Assembly: GCA_030522415.1 (NCBI GenBank)
Contig: CM060109.1
Coordinates: 37,922,392 to 37,986,391 of the forward strand
DNA: 64,000 bases
DNA from: Channallabes apus
Taxonomy: Eukaryota; Chordata; Actinopteri; Siluriformes; Clariidae
Direction of reading: 5' to 3'
The notes under the pieces: model-generated
Seen by the model: only the letters and a program-made list of their open reading frames with translations
Database searches by the model: none
Told to the model about the DNA's origin: nothing
Program-made: the position numbers and the translations under genes
In this document: in pieces, positions 45,889 through 58,179 of the stretch
How positions within the stretch are numbered: the stretch's first letter is position 1
Layout of the letters: every line of letters starts with the position of its first letter

Positions 45889-46799
45889 TAGGGCTGGGCG
45901 ATATGGCTGAAAACTGTATCACGATATCAGTGTTTCATATCGGTCGATATCGATAATTATTGATATTTTTTATGACCCATTTAAAGTAAGGACCAGGAGA
46001 AGAATATATTATATTTAAACATTTTTATTTTAAACTTAACCTTCCTATGATCAAAGTCCCATCAGTTATTAAGACAGAAATGTCAACAACCATGGGAAAA
46101 TCAAATAATTAAAATATAAACATAAGTCACAATGAACACTTAACAATTATCTCTTAACATTTAAGGTGCAAAATTAAAAGAAAATGTAAGAAATGCTTAA
46201 TAAAGTGTAATAAAATAGTGAAATGCGTTTATTATATCAGATGCCTTTAGAGAAAACAACAAAAATATAGTTGTAATATATTTGAGTTTGATGTTAATTC
46301 ACTGGCGGGCCACCAGGGGGCAATACCGCGCTGTATACTATATGTGTCGTGTGCACTGAATGCAGTAAAAGAAGAATACCGTTTCTTTTCCTCTGGTTGT
46401 CTCACACAAAAAGCAAGTAATATTATAGATGTTAGTTGTGCATATTGATGCAAACATAACAATTGTCATACCAAAGAATAAACTACCCGCCAATGTGGCT
46501 AATGAGACTAAAGTTATTACCCGCCACAGCCGAATTTTACCCGCATTTGGCGGGTGCCAATGTCAACGCCATCTTGTCTCCGTTTATGCTTCCTGAATCA
46601 CGACTGTACTACTTCCGGGTCCTAGAGCCGGTCGCGGAGCGAGTGCTCATGACAGCAACCAAACTAGCTTCGCAACCTCTGCTTTCTTCCGACAGAGAAT
46701 AAAAAAAAATGTTGAACGTTCTATCGAACACATTTTTTATTGGTATCGATCACGTGTCTATCGCGAAACATATCGTTATCGTTTTATCGCCCAGGCCTA
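45889..46799. mobile_element. Non-autonomous hAT element with 8-bp target duplication
   Basis: TAGGGCTGGGCGATATGG and ATCGCCCAGGCCTA are the ends. TATCAACC lies at 45881-45888 and 46800-46807. Inside, 46455-46565 carries a module shared in inverted orientation with the element at 50285. Confidence 0.93.
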
Positions 46800-46807
46800 T
46801 ATCAACC

Positions 46808-49800
46808 TCATCAAATCAGTTGTCAGATTGTTTTAAGACGCTGCAAGTGACTTTTATACTAAATGTTATAGCCAATGTGGGAACCCATTTCCAGTTGTAA
46901 ATATGTTTGATTTGGTAGCATTGTTTTTTCCCTTATGAGATTGCTTAAATGGAAATGGAAAGGGATCTTTTAATGTGATTTTTTTTAAACATATAACTCA
47001 AATCATATAACCTTACTTTTGTTTAATATATATTATTATATATCATTTAAATGTATCATATTTAAATTCAGGAAAGCCTGTAATTTTCAGAATTATATAG
47101 TAGAAAATCTTTTTCTTCAGCCACTATGCAATTAAGGCCAATGGGCAAATTAGAAGGGTTGTATTTTATAGACTAATTTGGCTAGCGCTCCTATCTCTGT
47201 AGCTTATTCCCTCAGTAATGCTTTAAAACAAATGTTTCACCAATTACCAGTTTTATAATTATGTGTAATTATTGCCCATTATACAGTCCGTTCTACATGC
47301 TTTACCCCTAGAGACCAGCAATACATCCACTAATGCCCCGGACACTGAAAGAAAAGGAAATGAGAAAGTGGTAATGGAATGTGCTTTCATACGTCTTTAA
47401 TTCACGATATAGGACTATATTCCACTCGGCAGTTCTATTGCAACTACTGCAGAAAAGACATACATTCTAATTTGTGGAAGGTTATCTTTCTTTCTGTAAA
47501 CCCTGCAAATGAGCCCCATGGCGTTTACACCATGTTCTGTCTCATCTGAAACAGGCTCCTGCAACACTACAAACTGGCCCTTGGCAGAGGATCATTTATT
47601 TACCTGCCAATTATATGGGGCTCTGTAAAGGGAATAAAATGGGATAGTGTGGAGAGTATAAAAGATGGGTCTGCCAGTACAGTTGCATACATTCATGTTA
47701 ACAATGAGTTAGCAAATGGCCTTTTTTTCTTAAGTTTAGTCTAAAATAAAACGAGTAAGTAGCCAAATGAGAAAACAAATTAGAGAAAACCTCAATTAGA
47801 ACAGACTGGTTTAAATTGTAGTCAATTGTCCAGTAGGTACATGTAAACACTTGATCTGATTAGAAACATCTAATCCTAGATGTTTCTTCATTCAATACCT
47901 GTGCATGTTTGCCCCATGTGAGGCTATAATTATGTTATGTGATGAATTTCCAGGAGGGAAATTTAGATTCCATTCCCAACTGGTAAACTCAGTGAGAACA
48001 ACTCTCTCCCGTCTGTCTTTGCTTCTTTTGTAGAAGAAGGGGCACAGAATGGCTTACACTTCTCATGTAGTAAAGTATCTAACCAATTATAATTGCTGGA
48101 TTTTTGTAACCAATCATAAAGCAGAAGAGAGGGTTTGATGGAAAAGGTAACAGGGACGCCTATCTTAACGTCAAATAAAAAAAAATAATTTGCTATGTCC
48201 AGCAGATTCAACACTTTACAGTCAGCAGAACTCCTTTGCACATGTCAGAAATGTTATATTCTAGGTAAGAGCTTTAAGAACATATTATCAGACTCTGTGT
48301 CCATGTGTTAGAAACTCTAATTCAATTTTTATGTAAATGCACATATAGTGACCCTCAAAAAAATCTACGTAGAGTTATAGCTGGACATCATTAATAATAG
48401 TGAAAATAACAATCTCATCTGTAGTTTTACTCAAAAATAAATAGGTACTTGTATCAAAAGACTATGATAATATTTATTGGCTGTCCAATCGTCTTTGTCA
48501 TCAATTTCTAAATTAAGCACCTAATAATATTGTAATTAACATTTTAACACCTGCTGGCAATGATGTCAGTAGTCGTGAAGAACCCCTCCCACTCACTCTA
48601 ATAAAACACTAGTAGAGAGCAGATTGCTCTTGTCCTGCTGCATGAAGGAATGCTTTAGCCATTATGCTTTAGTCATTTTAGCTATCAGTCATCAGATTAT
48701 ACAACTGCTCTAATCTAGCCTTTTATCCATGCATCATTGTCCATCTATGCATTATCTGCTGTATTAGGCTTAATACTGCAACTGTAACTACTGCAGCATT
48801 ATGAAGCATTATCCACATTGGTGGATAATGATCTCATATGTGGATAAAACTGTATATATAAATATTATATTGTTTAAAAACTTCAACATAATATACTGTA
48901 CTTCTTGCGCCTTAGCATAGCTACATATTTACAGATTACATCACACCTGTTCTATGGGGTATAATTACTTTATATTTTCTTTACTTTACTTTATTTCTTA
49001 TGTTTAATAAATGTCTTTTGTTATGTGATTATACGGAGCTTCATAGTAGAGTTGTAAATTTCGATATGCCCAAAGTGTAAAACAAAATATATAGTTTGTA
49101 AATTCAGTATAGTATCAAATTATCATACACATAATTTTCTCCATTAGTTTTATAGCATAGTTGCAAAATCCTGACTGGCAAAACGATCCTGATATGAATG
49201 TCTACAGCTACTGAATAACTTTGCAATTGACTTTATATAATTAGGGGAAAAAACTTAACAGGTACGATTAAAAATATTGTTAAAATGCTAGTGCTTTTAA
49301 CAGTCTTGTAAAATTTTTTTTTTTTTTAACATTATTATAAAAAAAAAAGCATTGATAAACTAGATACGTCTTTAGAAAAAGGAAACCGTGTTGGAAAGCA
49401 ATGTCAAATAAGGTTTAGGAAAAGGCTAGAGACCTAAATCACTTGATGTAAATCCTGTAAATGAGACATGTCCTGAGGCCACCTGCCATCTGTCTCTCTG
49501 TACTATACAAAACATGCAACACACTGACTACAGACTGCCCCATCTGCCCAACCATGGGCATAAAAACATACACAAATACAAACAAAGCAGACAAACATAA
49601 ACCAGTCCAGCAAGAATGGGCTCTCCTGATGTGAGTCACTTTAGATGTGTCATCTGAGTCCATTTCATTAATGGCAGGGGGTTATAACAGCACAATATCC
49701 AGTACTGGAGAGTACACACACTGGAGAGTAATGTTTCTTTTGGTTACAATATGCTTACCCATATCACTCTCTAGAGTAGGGTTACAGGGATCCCCTTACA

Positions 49801-50284
49801 ATAAATAAAACTAAAATTCAATGGAAAAATCAATAAACAATATATCCTAGAGGCCTGGCCCATTCATTCAGTACTGTACATGAAAGCCTTTTAGCAGGCT
49901 TTATGTCTATTTTGGGGTTTGTATGAGAAGTAGCAGATTTGCACAGCATTGCATAACAAAGAGGAAGTTTGAATTCAGTATGTACAGTATAAGGAAATCT
50001 GATGGGCAGGATATTACACAGAAACATCATCCAGCACCTGGTCATTTCTACACTGGTCTGTTCTTTGCCTCTTGAATGAACAGAATGAATGCAAACATTG
50101 AATGCAATGCAAAGATACATAACCTCTACATATCTCATTTTCCTCAGGGGTTTCTCACATAGGTGATGCCAAGAAAGGACTTGGGGTGCTGTAGCTAAGT
50201 TAGCCATACAGTAGCTACGTAGCTATAAGTTAGCCACAGCACCCACCCACCCTCTCAGTACCCCAAGAAATTATATATATGTAT
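46808..50284. other. kcnh7 intron, no gene recognised
   Basis: AT-rich sequence, with one extended poly-T run near 49312-49328 and nothing recognisable as transposon ends. Short open frames lack similarity to anything I know. Confidence 0.5.
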
Positions 50285-51183
50285 CAGGGCTTAACATTGG
50301 CACCCGCCCACCCGTCAAATGCGGGTAAAATTCGGCTGTGGCGGGTCATAACTTTAGTCTCACTAGCCATTGGCGGGTAGTTTATTCTTTGGTATGACAA
50401 TATATTTTTGATATAATAAACACATTGCAACGTAATATTACGAGCATAAAACTCTCATTCACACATTGCACGCGCGCACACACACACACACACAAACACA
50501 CTTTTACTTCCTGTTTGGTGTGTGTGCGCATCATTTCCTTAAAGGGCTATTGCTTCTCAACAGGATGAGAATGTTTGCCCCTTTTACATACAGTAGGTTA
50601 TTTACTGATTAAAAAAATGAGATTTCATGATGAGATGAGATTTCATGTTGAATGATAGAAAATTCATCAGTTGATTGAATTACCTCACACTATAAAGAGT
50701 CAACACAACAAGATAGACCAGAGTCCATTGTCCTAACTCAGAATTCTGATATAATAATACATAATGAATAATAATACCTGATAATAGTACACATAATAAC
50801 ACTAAAATGATAAATGTTCTGAGTTGCTGTATTTTTAATATCAGAATCAGTTCAGTTGTACTGCATCTGTTATTTTTCAATTTCATGTGGTAAGAGGCTT
50901 GAATTTACGTTCAATAGGCAGAATATACTGTTCATGTTTGCATGTTTTTATATTGGGAGCGATCTTAACAGTACTGAATACTTCACTACTACTATAGTGA
51001 TACAGTGTATGCTGTCATTTATAAGTAAATCTAGATATAACAAACATTAACGTATCATGGTGAAGAAAAAACTGCGATTTTCTGGTGAGAAAATGTGGCT
51101 AGTAAAAAGGCTGAATGGCGAGTGACTCCGGAAATCCACTAGTCACATTGGCCAGTGAGCAAAAAAGTTAATGTCAAACCCTG
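50285..51183. mobile_element. Non-autonomous hAT-like element
   Basis: CAGGGCTTAACATTGGC at the left and TTAATGTCAAACCCTG at the right are inverted repeats. The flanking 8-mers ATATGTAT and ATATATTT are only partly matched. The left part contains the ACCCGCC/GGCGGGT module also found at 46455-46565. A long GT repeat (51188-51244) follows the right end. Confidence 0.75.
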
Positions 51184-51188
51184 ATATA

Positions 51189-51245
<57 letters not shown>

Positions 51246-51247
<2 letters not shown>

Positions 51248-52625
51248 ACTATGACTTAATATATATATTTTTTTAAAGGCAAAAAATAAACTTAAAACAT
51301 AAAACCAGCACATGATTTGATTCAGGCAGTGTGCAAAGCACACACTGAACTTTTGACCGAACTCTCAAATCCTGTTAGCAAGAACACCTTTTTGTTTTGT
51401 AAATTAGCATTAGTGAGGCAAGGATTTATAATGAATAAATTTCCCTTCATAAACACAGTGTTTTGTATGAAAGCTGTCTAATAGTAAGTGATTTTCAAGT
51501 GATTTTCATCCCCTTTGTTGCCTGTTATGAATTTAATGCATTTATTAGTTTTACTTCTGACTCCTTATAGGTTTCTCTTTGCAATGCTCATTCGTGTAAG
51601 GTTATATCTTAGCAAACAAAACTCTAAATCAACCCTTAAACAAAAGACCACTAAATCAAAGGCTGAAATGTACATAGACCTGTGTGAAAGAGTCCATCTA
51701 TGTGCCATCCGGGGTGCAACAGTGACAGCGTACAGTAGCTCAAACCGGAGACAGCTCTTAAGTTGAATATTATAAACATTTGTTTAAGATTGCTGACTTG
51801 TGAATTTGGATCTATATAATACAGTATGAGACAAATATCTCACTTGGTGTTTAACACAGAATGGACATTATAGATGTCACAGACATGGTATTCTGCATAT
51901 GTGTGTCTGTCCATGCATCCATGTTGGGGTGCTGAAATAGAAATTTAAATGTGCCAACCAGTCCACATCAATGGTAAATCCTAAACTTCTGAAAATCCTT
52001 GCTTAAAAGTCAATCACCCCATAGCACCAGCAAAAGAAAAAACTCTGGTACTGCCCCTGTACTGGTTTCTCAGCCACGCAAACGCATTCAAATTACCATT
52101 CTTTCATTGCCTGGTTGGCGCTGAAAGAAGTTAGGCAAAAAATTAACAAATAATGACATGAAAATCAGTCATTTGTCTGTGAAACTGAAAGTATCATGCC
52201 TTGAAAACAATTCATAATGTTATGGGCTTTGAGATGACAGTAAAATTCTTTCCTAATTGGCCTTCTAATGCATTCGTAATGTTGGAAGATTTTATAAAAA
52301 TGTCAAAACCTTTGTACAAATGTATGTTTTTATGTTATTTTGTCTTTACATAGAAAAAAGAGAATATTCATCAGCACAAATTATCATCACATCATATTTC
52401 ACAGGTACAGTAAATGTACTGGAAATGTTTTATCCTCATCTTAGTGGTAGCACATTTATCAATCTATGGACATCTTTCAGGATTTTTAATTTCTTGTCCT
52501 GTTTATCTGTTCAGTTGACAATGACTTAATATATAAATCATATATATTATATATTTAAAAATATATATCGTAGAATGTATACACAATAATTTAAACATAA
52601 AATTGAGTACATCTGATTAAGCTGA
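51246..52625. other. kcnh7 intron without recognised features
   Basis: AT-rich; no transposon termini, RNA gene or coding frame recognised. Confidence 0.5.
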
Positions 52626-52629
52626 CATA

Positions 52630-52903
52630 CGCTGATCACCCATAACTTTAAAACCAATAACGTTAAAACCACCAAGGTGGATTATCAGATTGTGGCTCTA
52701 CAAGATCTTTGCGGGTTAAGCTGTGGTCAACTTTCTTCAGAGCTGACATTGACTTTTTTAGGCTGTTTGTGCTGCATTGGGGTTTGTTCCTCACAGATGG
52801 AGATGAGGTTTGGGTGACCTTAAACTTGTCTCCAGTTTACTGGTATACAATTGAATCAATATTACTCAGCTGGTGGTGGTGTTAATGTTATGGCTGATCA
52901 GTG
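52630..52903. mobile_element. Short Tc1-type MITE
   Basis: Ends CGCTGATCACCCATAACTTT and ATGTTATGGCTGATCAGTG, flanked by TA. This is a common fish Tc1-derived terminus. 274 bases, no coding sequence. Confidence 0.88.
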
Positions 52904-54202
52904 TATAGACTTCTAGTTCAGACTTCTGAGAAGATGTACTAGAACAGTGTACAACAATATTTTAAAGATGTGGCCCATCATGTAAGCTTAAATGACAAAA
53001 ATTAATTATCCTACGGTATATAAAGAAAAGTAAATAAGTGGACGTTTAAACTTAGAAACTGTGCACATTTCATCTGAGACATCTCATACCTTTAGTATTG
53101 TTGGTAATAAATAAAAACAAACCAATACCTTAGAATTTTAGGATTGTTATTAGTAACTGAAGCCTTTATATTATTTTTCTCTTTCAAATAAGCAAATCAG
53201 TATTGAGTAAAGACTCAAACAAGGATTATTTAAGGCCCTAATAAGTTCCTATTAAAATAAATGTATTACAGGAAAAAAAACTGTTGATTACATAAAAGTT
53301 GTTACATTTTGCTACTTTTTATAATAAAATTAGCTGGTAAATATCTAACTTGCTTACATACATTCACTCCCTTAACAAGCAGAAGTTATGAAGTAATATC
53401 TACACACAGTTTTCATATGTTCTTAACTTATTACTTTATACTACAGTGATTATAATGCACAATTATAATATGCCATTATATTAAACAGCTGAAATATCCT
53501 CATAGACATAAATAAGCCTGTGTGCAGGCTGGCCCAGACTGCGGTCCGTAAACTGTGCTAACAAGAAGTGTGTAGATACCTCACTGAGTGCCATTTTACA
53601 TTCAAGACAATCATCTAAATAAAATGGACTAAAAGTACATACTATTTACAGTAAAATAAAATAAAATAAATACCTCAGTGACCAAGGAAGATGCATTAAG
53701 CTATTAGGGGTTAGTTTATTCTTAATTACAGTTTTTCTCAATTGCTTTGGCTCAGTTCTCAAATGATTTTTTTATTTCCCAAAACATTAAGTTCAGATCT
53801 CTGAACAATTCGCTTCTTTTTCACATCAGATTGGAATTTCTTATTGATTTGAGCAAATTGCAAATGCTTTGGCACATGTGTGCAAAGAGTACATACAACT
53901 GTCTGCAGTTTTGGATACAAATAATTGCATATGGCTTGTTGATCAAAACTGATGACTCGATTCTCACTTAAACTGTCAAACACTTCAGAACTTCTCAGAC
54001 ATTTTTTATTGTGTAAGCCATCACATTAAAAAACGATCTATTCAATTATCATAATTAGTATACATGAATGTATATTCTAAAATATATCTGACATTGACAT
54101 TGTTTGTAATGTCTGCTAAATTGGCACATGACCTCTAATTGCAATCACCATTTAACCATTTAACCAATCAACTTTGGGAGGTTATATATATGTATATGTA
54201 TA

Positions 54203-54284
<82 letters not shown>

Positions 54285-54287
<3 letters not shown>

Positions 54288-55901
54288 TGGTGTGAAAAAC
54301 TATTTGCCCCCTTCCTGATTTCTTATTCTTTTGCATGTTTGTCACACTTAAATGTTTCTGCTCATCAAAAACCGTTAACTATTAGTCAAAGATAACATAA
54401 TTGAACACAAAATGCAGTTTTTAAATGAAGGTTTACGTTATTAAGGGAGAAAAAAAACTCCAAATCTACATGGCCCTGTGTGAAAAAGTGATTGCCCCCC
54501 TTGTTAAAAAATAACTTAACTGTGGTTTATCACACCTGAGTTCAATTTCTGTAGTCACCCCCAGGCCTGATTACTGCCACACCTGTTTCAATCAAGAAAT
54601 CACTTAAATAGGAGCTACCTGACACAGAGAAGTAGACCAAAAGCACCTCAAAAGCTAGACATCATGCCAAGATCCAAAGAAATTCAGGAACAAATGAGAA
54701 CAAAAGTCAATGAGATCTATCAGTCTGGTAGAGGTTATAAAGCCATTTCTAAAGCTTTGGGACTCCAGCGAACCACAGTGAGAGCCATTATCCACAAATG
54801 GCAAAAACATGGAACAGTGGTGAACCTTCCCAGGAGTGGCCGGCCGACCAAAATTACCCCAAGAGCGCAGAGACGACTCATCCAAGAGGCCACAAAAGAC
54901 CCCAGGACAACATCTAAAGAACTGCAGGCCTCACTTGCCTCAATTAAGGTCAGTGTTCACGACTCCACCATAAGAAAGAGACTGGGCAAAAACGGCCTGC
55001 ATGGCAGATTTCCAAGGCGCAAACCACTTTTAAGCAAAAGGAATATTAAGGCTCGTCTCAATTTTGCTAAAAAACATCTCAATGATTGCCAAGACTTTTG
55101 GGAAAATACCTTGTGGACCGACGAGACAAAAGTTGAACTTTTTGGATGGTGCGTGTCCCATTACATCTGGCGTAAAAGTAACACAGCATTTCAGAAAAAG
55201 AACATCATACCAACAGTAAAATATGGTGGTGCTAGTGTGATGGTCTGGGGTTGTTTTGCTGCTTCAGGACCTGGAAGGCTTGCTGTGATAGATGGAACCA
55301 TGAATTCTACTGTCTACCAAAAAATCCTGAAGGAGAATGTCCGGCCATCTGTTCGTCAACTCAAGCTGAAGCGATCTTGGGTGCTGCAGCAGGACAATGA
55401 CCCAAAACACACCAGCAAATCCACCTCTGAATGGCTGAAGAAAAACAAAATGAAGACTTTGGAGTGGCCTAGTCAAAGTCCTGACCTGAATCCTATTGAG
55501 ATGTTGTGGCATGACCTTAAAAAGGCGGTTCATGCTAGAAAACCCTCAAATAAAGCTGAATTACAACAATTCTGCAAAGATGAGTGGGCCAAAATTCCTC
55601 CAGAGCGCTGTAAAAGACTCGTTGCAAGTTATCACAAACGCTTGATTGCAGTTATTGCTGCTAAGGGTGGCCCAACCAGTTATTAGGTTCAGGGGGCAAT
55701 TACTTTTTCACACAGGGCCATGTAGGTTTGGATTTTTTTTCTCCCTAAATAATAAAACCCCTCATTTAAAAACTGCATTTTGTGTTTACTTGTGTTATCT
55801 TTGACTAATAGTTAAATGTGTTTGATGATCAGAAACATTTTGTGTGACAAACATGCAAAAGAATAAGAAATCAGGAGGGGGGCAAATAGTTTTTCACACC
55901 A

Positions 55902-55904
<3 letters not shown>
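54285..55904 (+). mobile_element. Intact-looking Tc1-like transposon (1620 bp), nested
   Basis: CAGTGGTGTGAAAAACTATT and its reverse complement at the other end, with TA on each side in a TA microsatellite. Long inverted repeats extend inward (ATAACATAATTGAACACAAA region). It is nested in the 5' non-coding part of the DD35E element. Both ends and the transposase frame are complete, so this copy may be recently active. Confidence 0.97.
54664..55686 (+). CDS. Tc1-type transposase, intact
   Basis: The 340-residue frame starts MPRSKEIQEQMRTKVNEIYQ. Residues 1 to ~110 form paired-like helix-turn-helix motifs (GYKAISKALGLQRTTVRAII), with a GRPTK AT-hook-like motif between the two halves. Catalytic residues are D153 (WTDETKVE), D244 (QQDNDPKHT) and E279 (SPDLNPIE), 34 residues apart, so DD34E. 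It ends ...IAAKGGPTSY, normal for the family. It would cut and paste the element at TA sites in the nucleus. No stop or frameshift is seen. It has a sister pseudogene at 21416-22430. Confidence 0.97.
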   Translation: MPRSKEIQEQMRTKVNEIYQSGRGYKAISKALGLQRTTVRAIIHKWQKHGTVVNLPRSGRPTKITPRAQRRLIQEATKDPRTTSKELQASLASIKVSVHDSTIRKRLGKNGLHGRFPRRKPLLSKRNIKARLNFAKKHLNDCQDFWENTLWTDETKVELFGWCVSHYIWRKSNTAFQKKNIIPTVKYGGASVMVWGCFAASGPGRLAVIDGTMNSTVYQKILKENVRPSVRQLKLKRSWVLQQDNDPKHTSKSTSEWLKKNKMKTLEWPSQSPDLNPIEMLWHDLKKAVHARKPSNKAELQQFCKDEWAKIPPERCKRLVASYHKRLIAVIAAKGGPTSY

Positions 55905-55986
<82 letters not shown>

Positions 55987-56022
55987 CACACACATACACA
56001 TATATATATATATATATATATA
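55905..56022. repeat. TA/CA compound microsatellite
   Basis: (TA)n, (CA)n and interruptions directly to the right of the nested Tc1 insertion, matching the long (TA)n on its left (54186-54284). Confidence 0.95.
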
Positions 56023-56063
56023 GATTGCCCACAGCACAATCACTGCTGTAGAATTTTTTGAGA

Positions 56064-56327
56064 ATGGAGGACGTTCACAACCCTGAACTGCAGCAACATG
56101 CTCGTGGAAGAGCAAGTGGAAGGCGTGTAAGAATACGTGGTGGTGGTAGAGGAAGAAATAATCGAGGAAGAGGTGGAAATAGAAGAGTCAGATGAAATCA
56201 GAGCCACACTTGTGGATCATGTCATAAATCATGGTTTTACAATGGAAGAGGCTGGTCAAAGAGTACAGCCTAATGTAAACAGGTCCACAGTGTCATCAAC
56301 TGTGCAAACCTTTCGGAGGGAAAACAG
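56064..56327 (+). pseudogene. DD35E transposase exon 1 (with frameshift)
   Basis: It starts MEDVHNPELQQHARGRASGR, followed by an Arg/Gly-rich stretch (GGGRGRNNRGRGG), then a small deletion near 56190 that breaks the frame. In the next frame it continues DEIRATLVDHVINHGFTMEE AGQRV, a helix-turn-helix DNA-binding domain. It ends ...FRREN at a GTAAAT donor. Confidence 0.85.
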
Positions 56328-56428
56328 GTAAATATGTATTTTTTTTGTTTTACAGTATGTAAAGTTTTTTTACAGTATAAACAACAATATTGTAAAGGTA
56401 AATGCAAGTCTATTTGTTTATTCTATAG

Positions 56429-56711
56429 AACTGCACGACAGCCTCGCGCTGGTGGCAGAGCAGCAGTATTTAACCAACTGCAATAACAAGAAATTTGCAA
56501 TATGGTCATAGCCAGCAATTCCATCAGGCTAAGAGAGATCCAAAGTGCAATCATAAATGACAAGAATGTCTTTGCAAATATAAATTCTGTCAGCATTTCC
56601 ACCATAGACAGAGTTTTAAAAAGACATCAGATGACTATGAAACAGCTCTATAAGGTACCATTTGGTAGGAACAGTGAAAGAGTCAAGGCGTTGCGGTACC
56701 AATATGTCCAG
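56429..56711 (+). pseudogene. DD35E transposase exon 2 (with an in-frame stop)
   Basis: After acceptor TTCTATAG it reads TARQPRAGGRAAVFNQLQ, then an in-frame TAA near 56484, then QEICNMVIASNSIRLREI and STIDRVLKRHQMTMKQLYKV. This is the second half of the DNA-binding region. It ends ...YQYVQ at donor GTAAAC. The intron before it is 101 bases and the one after is 129 bases. Confidence 0.87.
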
Positions 56712-56840
56712 GTAAACCATTGGTGTGCACTTAGTGAGTTTTCCTGTATTTCTAAGATGCCTGTATTACTTTACTGAAAGTTTCAGAAACCCGTAAGAAA
56801 ATACATTTACTGTTACATTTTTTTCTGTGTTTCTTCATAG

Positions 56841-57512
56841 AGAATCATGGAGTTGGAAGTACATGAAACGACCCACATTCTTGTTTTTGTGGACGAGGCT
56901 GGGTTTAATCTGTCCAAAGGCCAGAGACGTGGTCGCAATCTCATTGGATACCGAGCCACAATTGACACACCAGGACAACGTGGGGCCAATATTACAAATT
57001 GTGCTGCCATTTCAGAGAACGGTGTGAGCACACATATTCCACACATTGGGCCCTATAATACCCAACTTCTCCTGGCCTTCCTAAATGCACTTTACAGAGA
57101 CCTGATTCCAGAACAAGAAAGAGGTTTAGTTAGACCACATTTGTCTAATTATGTTGTTGTCTGGGATAATGTCAGCTTCCACCGAACCAACTGTGTTAGG
57201 GACTGGATTGCTGCACATGAAAGGATAACAGTGGAATTCCTTTCACCATACTCTCCATTCCTAAATCCAATAGAAGAGTTTTTTTCAGCATGGAGGTGGA
57301 AAGTGTATGATCATAGACCACAAGATCAGATGTCTTTGTTGGATGCCAAGAATGCTGCATGTGAGGACATCACAGCTGACCATTGCAGGGGATGGGTGCG
57401 GCATTCAAGGAGATTTTTTCCACGGTGTGTGACAATGGAAAACATCAGATGTGATGTTGATGAAAATCTTTGGCCTGACCAACGTGAGCGACAAGATGTC
57501 CACCAAGAATAA
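56841..57512 (+). pseudogene. DD35E transposase exon 3: catalytic domain
   Basis: It opens RIMELEVHETTHILVFVDEA GFN after acceptor CTTCATAG. The first catalytic Asp is at 56892-56894, the second (VVWDNVSFH) at 57165-57167, and the Glu (FLNPIEEFF) at 57273-57275. That leaves 35 residues between the last two, i.e. DD35E. The exon is open to the stop at 57510-57512. It resembles the IS630/DDE_3 group more than the DD34E Tc1 proteins elsewhere in the window. Confidence 0.92.
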
Positions 57513-58179
57513 TAATTATTATTTTTTTCCCCATGAATTTTATTTGTTGTTTCTGTGTATTTGTGGTAATACATAAAAATTAAATGTAAAGTGAAATCTT
57601 GTTACTCTTGTCAGATACTTTACATGTACAGTAATACACTTGTATTGTGTACTGTATATACACATGAAGTACAAAAACAAACACTGTACAAATACAAATG
57701 TTCATAGACTTTTTTCTTTCTTTCTACATACTATTGACTTTTCTCAACAAATATGAGATTTTTGTTTAAACCCTTAATTTTCTGTTGTGGTGAAAAAACA
57801 ACTAAACATTTTGACCAGTATGGCTCACACAATGACAAAAATACTTCAGATTTTGGTGGCCTTGGCCAAATTACTGACACAATAACTAGGTTTTGAAGCA
57901 TGTATTAAATGTTTTGGGTGAGTTACTACATTTTGCAGACATGCTATAAAGTTTCGAAGTTCCTGAAAACAGTTGTGACATTTGCACTCACAGTTTAGAG
58001 AATGTCAAGACTGTTTCGAAAAATGTGCCAAAGCAATTGAGAAAAACTGTAAAATTAACAACATATGCACCAATCCCTAATGGAAGCATAATTCCTCCAA
58101 GAGAAATAAATGTACAGATATCAACACAGCACATCCAAGAGAGGGCAGTAAGAGAATGTTAATGTAGCCGAACACTTAC

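Larger units (their letters stand above)
53729..58049 (+). mobile_element. Tc1/mariner-superfamily element with intron-containing DD35E transposase gene
   Basis: The outer ends CAGTTTTTCTCAATTGCTTT GGC and GCCAAAGCAATTGAGAAAAA CTG are a perfect inverted repeat of about 23 bases, flanked by TA on both sides. The length is 4321 bases including a nested 1.62-kb Tc1. Without it the element is about 2.7 kb, long for the superfamily. The transposase gene has three exons (56064-57512) and is preceded by about 700 bases and followed by about 540 bases of non-coding sequence. It lies just 130 bases from the kcnh7 exon donor at 58180. Confidence 0.93.
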
